Source: Calamus simplicifolius
Lineage: Eukaryota; Streptophyta; Magnoliopsida; Arecales; Arecaceae
Direction: 5' to 3'
NCBI GenBank assembly: GCA_900491605.1
Contig: UESW01004762.1
Span: 1-64,000 of the forward strand
Length of the DNA stretch: 64,000 nt
The position numbers were made by a program, and so were the translations under genes. Of the stretch, positions 56,421 to 64,000 are shown one piece after another (position 1 is the stretch's first letter; every line of letters starts with the position of its first letter). The notes under the pieces were generated by a model. The model worked only from the letters and a program-made list of their open reading frames with translations, was not told the origin of the DNA and made no database searches.

Positions 56421-57656
56421 GACTGATAAATGTCCCAAGCAGGCTTTTAGTTTTAGGCCAAAATAAACTTTTGATCCCCCAAGCTTCACTCAAATTCTTA
56501 TTTTGATTATCAAACTTTTCGTTGTTATATCTTAATCTCTTATGTTTTAAAAATATTACATTGTTAATATCTCATTATATAAGATTCATTAAAATTAACA
56601 AAATAACAAATACATCACCTTATTGGCCAATTAACCTATTTAAAATTTTTAATTAAATATTTATACCATTGTTTTTTAATTTAGCATATCGATTAATATA
56701 AGTTTTTAATCAAATATATTTTTATAATTATTAATGATAATTTGATAGATTCATGTTCTTTAACGATAAATTAAATATATATTTTTTAATTAAATATATT
56801 AACTTATAAAATTTATTTAATTAGATGTATTGATTTATAAATTTTTTAAATAATTATAAAATAATAGGGGCAAAAAAACTTGTGATTTGAACCCTTGTAA
56901 ATTATTACATTTTGAAGGACGCCCAATGCATTGATGTCGTGCCTAGTTGTCACTAGCTTTTTAGTGTGTTCGATATTGATGACATGCCGGCATCGAGCAT
57001 GCAGCTCACATGGCAACGCCCAATGGGCCTGAAGGTTGGTGAAGCTTTTTAGCACTACTAGTTTGTTTATTTATTTATTTGGAATGACAACAACTCACGT
57101 GGATTGCTTTTAAGACCACCCAGATTGGTGAAGATTTTTATCTTAGTTTATCTATTCGTTCTGGATGGTGAAGATTTTTATCTTAGTTTATTTATTTGTT
57201 TGTTTCCTTATTTTTTGGAATGTCAACAACTCGCGTGGATTGCTTCTTAAGACCATGCAGATTGAACTCAAGCGAAGTTCGTATCAAAATAAATCTTACT
57301 TTAAACTTAAACATATTTAAGATCAGTTGTGATAAAGTACTCTTTTCAAGATCAGTTGGTTTTTATATACGAACAAAAAAAAAATCCAACCTACCTCAAC
57401 ATATATATATATATATAGTGATGGACGTGGCACCACCACTGCAGTGCAATGCAGTGAACTTACGGCATCGAACAGCAACTAGCTACCACGAATTAAATTA
57501 AGAACAACTCTGGTAGATCTCAAGACTACGATAAGTGGTCAATCAGACAACAAGGACCACGTACGTGGGACGCCGCTAACTCCTCGCGTTCCTTGCGTCC
57601 TCAAGTCCTTGGATTCTGTCGTATTGTCATAAAGTATTCTGTTCAAGACCAGTTCG

Positions 57657-57689
<33 letters not shown>

Positions 57690-58016
57690 GGACGTAAAAC
57701 CAGCACTGCAGTACGGTGCAGTGAAAATTACGGCGTAGACCACGAATTAAATTAAGAACAACTCTGATGGATCTCGAGGCCAAGGATGTGGGACACCGTT
57801 GTGACTCAATCACGTTCGCTGAACCCCGGCCTCGGGACAGGTGCGTACTCTCACTCAGATATCATAAAATCCGAGGACGAGCGTGCCAGCGGGTAGGCGT
57901 CACTGCGTGGGGAAAATAAATAGAGAAAAAGAAAGAGACGGAGAAAAAGGTAGCAATGTGCGTTTGATCCTCAAAATTTTCGTTTAAAATTTATTTTCAC
58001 TCTCAAACCTTCACCC
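56421..58016. other. AT-rich intergenic DNA with local duplications
   Basis: No gene. 57130-57165 and 57167-57200 are copies of GGTGAAGATTTTTATCTTAG. The ACAACAACTCACGTGGATTG block near 57086 recurs near 57224. From about 57405 the first two copies of the CTGCAGTGCAATGCAGTGAA-type segment begin. Confidence 0.5.
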
Positions 58017-59240
58017 TTAGGCTGTGTTTAACATGGGAATAAAAAAAAATATTTTTTGAATATTCTTTTGTCTATAGCTAAAGAAGATAATTTTAAAAAA
58101 ATTTAATTAAAAAATAATTCATATTTAAATAAATTATTTTCTAAACTTATTTTTAGGGAACCAGAAATAACTAAAGTTATTCCTTGATAGCATAGTGGTA
58201 ATTTTAAAAAGATGCTTATTTTCTTAGCTATCTTCTGGATAAATGCTATCATGTATATTTATCTAAGGATAGCCCAAAAGCTATCAAACACTGCCTTACA
58301 GTTTAGCTTATTATATTTTTATATAATTATATTTTTAATATTTTATTATATATTAATATTTTTATTAATTTTTAATTGATCTTATAAAATAATTTTTTTA
58401 ATAAGAAAATATTAAAATAATAAGAAAATATTAAACATATAATATTTTTAAAATTTTAAAAATAAACTATAGGGAATTAGAGTGGCATGGGCTTAACAAA
58501 TTAAAGGTATCTTAAATCTGTAAACTTGTATTTTATTGGATTAAGGTGTTTGAATTATGGGATTAAAAGTATAAATACAATCCAATTGATAGCATTCGGA
58601 ATATACACAAATCGGCTTTGCCATGCATCAAATGCGCAGCAATATACATAAACGATCAATTCAGGCATTTGATGAGTGTTTGGTGCATCAAAAAATAATA
58701 TAACAAAATTATATATATATAATTGGTGCAGATAACACCAGCGCTGCAGCGCAATACAGTGAAACTTATAGGCTTATAGCACGTAACAACAACTAGCTAC
58801 CACGAATTAGGTTAAGAATAACTCTGGTGTGGACCTCAAGACTACGATAAGCGCTACTGCTCTTTGTCAATCAATGAACAAGGACCACGTACGTGGGACG
58901 CCGTTGTGACTCATCACGTTCCCTGCGTCCCCAAGCCCTAGGATTCTGTCGTTTTATCATAAAGTATTCTGATCAAGACCAGTTGGTTTATATATATATA
59001 TATATATGGAAACAAATCCTACCTACCACGAGACATATAAAAATCTGAGGACGATTTTTGTCCCCTGCGCGCATGTACGTGATGTAAAACGTACAAAATT
59101 TTTTCTTGGCCGGAGGTGGTGCACTCTGGTCGCGGCGGGTAGGTAGTAGTGCGGGGAAAAAAAAATTAAAAATTAAAAAAAATTAAAAAAATTGTAGCAA
59201 TGCGCGTTTGATCCTTAAATTTTTTGCTTAAAATTTATTT
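57405..59240. repeat. Three-copy segment with (TA)n borders
   Basis: Related copies start near 57405, 57660 and 58714, each opening with a (TA)n run or AT-rich tract and GATGGACGT or similar. They continue with a CACTGCAGTGCA-like block, CTACCACGAATTAA, AAGAACAACTCTGG, CGTACGTGGGACGCCG and CATAAAGTATTCTG. The second and third continue further into GCAATG(T/C)GCGTTTGATCC (57950-58010, 59190-59240). (TA)n microsatellites: 57405-57416, 57659-57686 and 58989-59008. Confidence 0.75.
58020..58295. mobile_element. Tourist-like MITE (PIF/Harbinger type)
   Basis: 276 bases with imperfect terminal inverted repeats, GGCTGTGTTTAA at the left and GGCAGTGTTTGA (reverse complement) at the right, flanked by TTA on both sides (58017-58019, 58296-58298). 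TTA/TAA target duplications and GGC-GTGTTT ends are characteristic of Tourist/PIF-Harbinger MITEs. No coding capacity. Confidence 0.8.
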
Positions 59241-59248
59241 TAATTTTT

Positions 59249-61002
59249 TGTTGACACTAAATTATTATCCTTGAACGTTCATGAGCGTTTGATCATCTCT
59301 TTTAGTAAGCCTAAAATTTTTTGATGAGCTTCTTGCGTCTGAAAGCCTGCAAATAAGTTCGAGAACCAAAAATTCTGACGGAGATCCTCCGACGCTCAAG
59401 TCAGTGCTCTGAGCAACAGTCGTGAGCTTGAGAAAGCTCGAAAGAAAGAAAAGAGAGAGGCTTAGAGCAATGCTCTCTGTGAACAAGAATAAGCGTTTAG
59501 GAGTGTTGTTCTTACCTTGTCAAAGGTCCATCTTTTCCATTTTTATTGAGGTTTGAAGCCTACTAGTTTTGGGGCATAATTGCTTGTCAGAGCATTGATG
59601 ATGGGGGCAATACAGTGGGGATGGCCTCCATATGATTTATCAGAGCTACAGGCCGGTCCTGTCAGAGTAGGTGGCTGTAGCTGTTGGTAGGAGCTGTCTG
59701 GCTTGGACAGCAATTGTAGGCTGCTACAACTCGTGACCGACCGTTACGGTGCTTTCCAGACATGTCCCCCACGCCACCCTTTCACAGTCCTGTATGGATA
59801 GTGATGGGCAATAAAGTCAGCATGTGGGTCCCAAAGTGCAGCCACTAGGGCAGAAGATGAAGTTTGAAGTTGAAGCTGGCTGTCCGTCGTAGAGCATTGA
59901 TTATAGAGCACTTGCATGATACTGTTCATTTACATGGCACTGTTCACTTGCATGGCACTGTTTAATTCCTTGGATGAGCTTTAAAGAAAGCCGTGGGTGA
60001 ACACTTGCATGGCATTGTTCATGGCCGAGCACTGTTCATGCCGAGGCCGCGCACTGTTCATGGACGAGCACTGTTCATGGCAAGGCCGAGCACTATTCAT
60101 GGCCGAGGACTGTTCATGCCGAGGCCGAGCACTATTCATGGCCGAACACTGTTCATGGCCGAGCACTGTTCATGCTGAGGCCGAGCACTGTTCATGGCCG
60201 AGAACTGTTCATGCCGTGGCCGAGGGGGCCGAGGGGCTGAGGCCGAGCACTATTCATGGCTGAGCACTGTTTATATCGAGGCCGAGCACCGTTCATGGCC
60301 GAGCATTGTTCATACCGAGGCCGAGGGAAAGAGGTTGAGAGGGCCGAGTGGCTAAGGCCGAGCACTATTCATGCCAAGGCCGAGGGGAAGAGGCCAAGGG
60401 GGCCGAGTGGCTGAGGTCGAGCACTATTCATGCCAAGGCCGAAGGGAAGAGGCGGAGGGGGCTGAGTGGCTGAGGCCAAGCACTGTTCATGCCGAGGCAG
60501 AGGGGAAGAGGCCGAGGGGGCCGAGTGGCTGAGGCTGAGCACTATTCATGGCCGAGCACTATTCATGCCGAGACCGAGGGGAAGAGGCCGAGGTGGCTGA
60601 GTGGCTGAGGCCGAGCATTGTTCATGGCTGAGCACTATTCATGGTTGAGCACTGTTCATGCCGAAGCCGAGCACTGTTCATGGCCTAGCATTGTTCATAC
60701 CGATGCCGAGGGGGCCGAGTGGCTGAGGTCGAGGGGGTCTTGCTGAGGCCAAGGGGGCCGAATGGCTAAGGCCGAGGGGGTGTCTTCCCGAGGCCGAGGG
60801 GGTCTTGTTGAGGCCAAGGGGGCCGAGTGGCTGAAGTCGAGGGGGTGTCTTCCCGAGGGGGTCTTGCTGAGGCCAAGGGGGTGTCTTTCCGAGGGGGTCT
60901 TGCTGAGGCCAATGGGGTGTCTTCCCAAGGCCGAGTTCAGAAATGACTGGTCCAACCCCGGTGAGATTACCGTTGCCCATGGGGCTTATTAGACCCATTA
61001 GA
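59249..61002 (-). repeat. Left LTR of element F (right end approximate)
   Basis: At least 59249-59757 matches 63489-64000. The remainder is assigned by the purine tract candidate. It includes the GGCCGAGCACTGTTCATG array (59995-60710) and the GAGGGGGTCTTGCTGAGGCC array (60710-60945). Confidence 0.55.
59995..60945. repeat. GGCCGAGCACTGTTCATG tandem array, with nested higher-order units
   Basis: A basic unit of about 18-21 bases, GGCCGAGCACTGTTCATG, repeats many times at 59995-60320. From 60320 to 60620 it is joined into units of about 60-110 bases with GAGGGGAAGAGGCCGAGG and GGCCGAGTGGCTGAGG. From 60710 to 60945 a GAGGGGGTCTTGCTGAGGCC unit of about 45-65 bases takes over. ORFs on both strands are translations of the repeat. 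Confidence 0.88.
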
Positions 61003-61489
61003 TGCCCCCCACACTCTTGATTTTGTGCGACCGCATGCCTTGTATTCGCCAAGCGAAAGGAGTGTAGGAATTATAATATTTTTCTTTTGCACTTATCTCT
61101 GTACACCAGCTTTGGATAGTTTCCGTGCGCCTTGTGTGGACTTGTGTCCACGTCTGCATGCTCTCTTGTGCTTTTGTCTGCTCAAAGACACAGTAATGTT
61201 GGAGGTAAATTGATTACCTTAGATTGACTAGGAGCAGCCAGTAATCCTCTTCTGACATAGGGTCTGGAAGTGGATGCCCGTCAACTGTGAGTTGAGGAGT
61301 TGGTTTCTCTTGACTTTGTGTCTTCTACTTGTCATTAAATTTGGAGATGAGTGCCCATTAACTATGAGCCGGGGAGTTGGCCTCTCCCTACTGTGAGTTG
61401 ACTTGAGGCTTCTTCTTGAATGGCTGAGAGTAACCAGCAATATGTTGCAAGTGTATAATTTAAACAAAGGTTTTACTCAGTTGGCCATT

Positions 61490-62255
61490 GGCCGCTGAGA
61501 CAAGTTGAAGCCGCTGAGGCTGAAATGAAGCCATTGATGCTGTGATGATGCATTTGAGGCTGTGACGAAGCCATTGAGGCAAAGTTGAGGCCATCGAGAG
61601 CCTTTTGAACCCTAAAGGGTGACCCGAGAGTCACTGGGATGGGACCATGCTTGGGAGCCTTTAACCCCGGATGGTAACCTGAGGGTGCTTGGACCCGGCT
61701 CAGGTACTTTTTGAACCCCGAAAGGTGACCCGAGAGTCGCTGTGATGAGACCATGCTCGGAAGCCTTTAACCCCGGAGGATGACTTGAGGGTGCTTGGAC
61801 CAGGCTCAGGTGCTTTTTGAACCCCGAAGGATGACCTGAGAGTTGAGAGTCGTCAGGTGCCTTTTGATCCCGGAGGGTGACCTGAGAGTTGAGAGTCGTC
61901 AAGTGCCTTTTAACCCCGGAGGGTGACCTGAGAGTTGAGAGTCGTTAGGTGCCTTTTTACCCCGAAGGGTGACCTGAGAGTTTAGAGTCGTCATGTGCCT
62001 TTTTACCCTGGAGGGTGACCTGAGAGTTGAGAGTCGTCAGGTGCGTTTTAACCCCGAAGGATGACCTGAGAATTGAGAGTCGTCATGTGCCTTTTTTCTT
62101 TATGCCGACGATCTTTGTCGCCGACGCTGGAGTCAGTCTTTGATGCTAGGCTGGCCTCGGGCTTAGGTGCTGATGCTGGAGTCGGTCTTTGATGCCGGGC
62201 TGGCCTCGGGCTTAGGTGCCGATGCTGGAGTCGGTCTTTCTGCAATGCATTCAAG
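61490..62255. repeat. Interior minisatellites of element F
   Basis: Successive families: 61500-61590, GAAGCC(A/G)(C/T)TGAGGCTG-type units; 61600-61830, two long units with CCATGCTTGGGAGCCTTTAA and GTGCTTGGACCCGGCTCAGG; 61830-62095, about six units of about 46 bases with GGGTGACCTGAGAGTTGAGA and GTCGTCAGGTGCCTTTT; 62125-62240, units of about 58 bases with GCTGGAGTCGGTCTTTGATG. Confidence 0.85.
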
Positions 62256-63472
62256 TATTAACGAAAAGAAGCTTTTCTCAAAGTATAGTGTACTTAGCTT
62301 TTGTAGCTTTTTGGCCTTTGAGTCGTGTTCGATGATGCTGGGGTTCGGCATGGAGATGGGACAAAGCTTTCCCCAGCTTTTTCTGGTGTTGGATCGAGTA
62401 TTTTGTGAAGGCGAAGAAGACTATTCGAGAGCGAGGAGAACCAGCATTGTTGGTTTCTTTTGGCATTAATGGAGCCCTGGCATCCAAGTACATGAAATGG
62501 AAGGTCATAATGACCCCTCCATCCAATGTCTTCTCTCTATCCTCTTACTGGCACCAAGCTTCCTTTCCTTCTATATTAAATCTTGTTTATTTAAGTTTGC
62601 ATGGCGTGGCACTGGGCTGGGACTTGGACTACGTCCTCCCCACCTCGCGCAGCTGGGCCAGGACCTTACTTCTTGGAGGGAACCCAACCGAAAATATGTG
62701 CTAGGTGATGATGATGATGTGGCACTTGATGCAGATGGTTTGAAGGGAGAAAAAGTGACCATGAAGGAGTGCTGATCAGCTCCCTGTTGGCTGAAGATAG
62801 TCCCAGGATTGCTCGCCTTTTATGGACTACGACTGTCTGAGTAGAAGAGGCTGTCATTGTGAAATGCCTTTGGAGAAATTTGTCTCATTCTGTTGATTTA
62901 GATACATCAGCCCGCTGGTGGTCTGCCCCCAGGGAATCAGGTTGATTGAAAATGAGGCACTAGGGCCCTTGCTTGGGCCTCCCCCCGCGTCGTCGTCTGT
63001 AGGAGAGGAGGCCGTTTGAACGGCGAACAATGGCGCTCTTGCTAGTGAGCTCTTGCTTTTGAGCTTGAAGATGCTCATGCTGATGAGCTTGATAGCGGTG
63101 AGCCTCTTGCTGGGGATATCTCCCGCTGGATGGATGATGGCTAGCCTAAGCAGCAACTAAAGAGGGAGCGGAAGCTCTTGCTGGTTGCTGTGTGGCCGTG
63201 AGATATTGCTTCTAGAGCTTTTGGATAGCTGCCGTCAATGGATTTGCAGGATGAAGGTGGCATGCTATTTTTGCTTGAGTGGTCCAAGGTAGTGGCGATG
63301 GTAGAGTGGAGTAGTTGGCTCTGTTTCTCAACTCATTGAGCATGCCCCCCAGCGTGACCAACGGAAGCTGCTTGGGTTCATGTCATCACCATTGTTTTGA
63401 CCCACCATTTTTATCTAAAGGGGACGAGGATCTGTAAACTAGCATTATGACGATCCACGCTCTGTCCCCCCT
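62256..63472. other. Remaining interior of element F
   Basis: I recognise no gene. Short open frames on both strands (up to about 100 codons, for example 62854-63156 on the minus strand with a SLARAPLFAVQTASSPTDDD stretch) have no motif I can name. Composition is mixed, GC-richer than the flanks. Confidence 0.4.
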
Positions 63473-63488
63473 TCCTGGCGCGCCAATA

Positions 63489-64000
63489 TATTGACACCAA
63501 ATCATCGTCCTCGAACGTCCGTGAGCGTCTGGTCGCCCCCTCCAGCGAGCCCGGGATCCTCTGGTGAGCTTCTTGCGCCTGAGAGCCTGTAAACAAGTCC
63601 CGAGGACCGGAGATTTCGACGGGGACCCTCTGACGCTCAAGTCAGTGCTCTGGACAACAGTCATGAGCTTGAGGAAGCTCGAAAGAAAGAAGAGAGAGAA
63701 GCTTAGAGCCGTACTCTCTGTGAGCAAGAATGAACGTTTAGGAGTGTTGTTCTTACCTTGTCAAAGGTCCCTCTTACCCATTTTTATTGAGGCTTGGAGC
63801 CTGCCAGTTTTGAGGCATAATTGCTTTTCAGAGCATTGATGATGGGGGCAGCACAATGGGGATGGCCTCCATGTGATTTGTCAGAGCTGCAGGTCGTGTC
63901 CCGTTAGAATAGGTGGATGTAGCTGGTTGGCAGGTGCTGCCTGGCTTGGATAGCTATTGTAGGCTGCTGCAGCGCATGGCCAACTGTTACGGCGCTTGCC
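63489..64000 (-). repeat. Right LTR of element F, cut by the window end
   Basis: Co-linear with 59249-59757 with many substitutions (for example ATTATTATCC/ATCATCGTCC and GTTCATGAGCGTTTGATC/GTCCGTGAGCGTCTGGTC). Most are C/G in this copy against T/A in the left copy. Confidence 0.85.

Larger units (their letters stand above)
59249..64000 (-). mobile_element. LTR element F, partial, apparently non-coding
   Basis: A segment beginning TGTTGACACTAAATTATTAT (59249) recurs as TATTGACACCAAATCATCGT at 63489 and is co-linear to the window end, giving two LTRs. Beside the second LTR is TGGCGCGCCAATA (63473-63485; element strand TGGCGCGCCA), a PBS-like sequence, so the element reads on the minus strand with its 5' LTR at the right. 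The end of the left LTR is uncertain; a purine tract candidate (GAGTGTGGGGGGC, element strand) near 61003-61017 suggests about 61000. The interior of about 2.5 kb has no gag or pol domain, so F is probably a non-autonomous (LARD-like) element. Confidence 0.7.

Noticed and set aside
59993..60263. HGRALFMPRP-type repeat protein
   Set aside because: Direct translation of the GGCCGAGCACTGTTCATG array, open in several frames on both strands.

Overview
The window is repeat-dense nuclear DNA of a flowering plant. The Ty1/copia (Sirevirus and Tork/Angela-like), Ty3 chromovirus and CACTA families present, and the tRNA-iMet-type primer sites, are plant types. A monocot, perhaps a palm, is a guess from general feel, not a demonstrated assignment. 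I found no intact host gene and no rRNA or tRNA gene; every recognisable coding region belongs to a transposable element and nearly all are broken.

Layout, left to right. (1) 1-9618: the right part of a CACTA (En/Spm) DNA transposon on the + strand, with subterminal GCGACGCA repeats, a GC-rich hairpin minisatellite, a broken tnpD-like transposase gene, a second transposase-associated gene and the right terminus ending CTTGTAGTG. Its left terminus is outside the window. (2) 9619-9868 and 18152-18764: pieces of the 3' LTR of a minus-strand Sirevirus-like copia element (A). (3) 9869-18151: a Ty3/gypsy chromovirus-like element on the minus strand with 2.27 kb LTRs and a perfect GCTTC target duplication, inserted in that LTR. 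(4) 18765-25874: the interior of element A (gag, protease, integrase, RT, RNase H and an extra third ORF), with its 5' LTR fragment at 25875-27031. (5) 27032-30071: a 5'-truncated + strand copia element (D) with its 3' LTR. (6) 30072-32123: a second, diverged A-type LTR fragment. (7) 33940-35746 and 55832-56420: an old, stop-riddled + strand copia element (E), split by element B. (8) 35747-55826: Sirevirus-like element B on the minus strand (TSD ATCCT), itself split by copia element C at 38135-47790 (TSD GCTCC). (9) 56420-59248: AT-rich spacer with a repeated segment and a Tourist-like MITE (58020-58295, TSD TTA). (10) 59249-64000: the left part of an LTR element (F), apparently non-coding and full of tandem arrays; its second LTR runs off the window.

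The order of events can be read from the nesting. E was split by B, and B by C. Element A's 3' LTR received both the CACTA and the gypsy element. The A/D/A-like junction at 27032 looks like a deletion joint at a short microhomology.

The most interesting signal is in the two Sirevirus-like elements. Both carry a third ORF after pol, related to the 'putative plant transposon protein' family. In both, the pol-ORF3 spacer carries the same family-specific palindromic motif that fills the U3 of that element's own LTR: an AGTTAGCT/AGCTAACT 20-mer in A, and GGAGTCGGCTCC/GGTGTCGACTCC in B. In A a TATA-like box lies between motif and ORF3, as in the LTR. This suggests an internal promoter module for ORF3 that co-evolves with the LTR. 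Sequence alone does not prove promoter activity.
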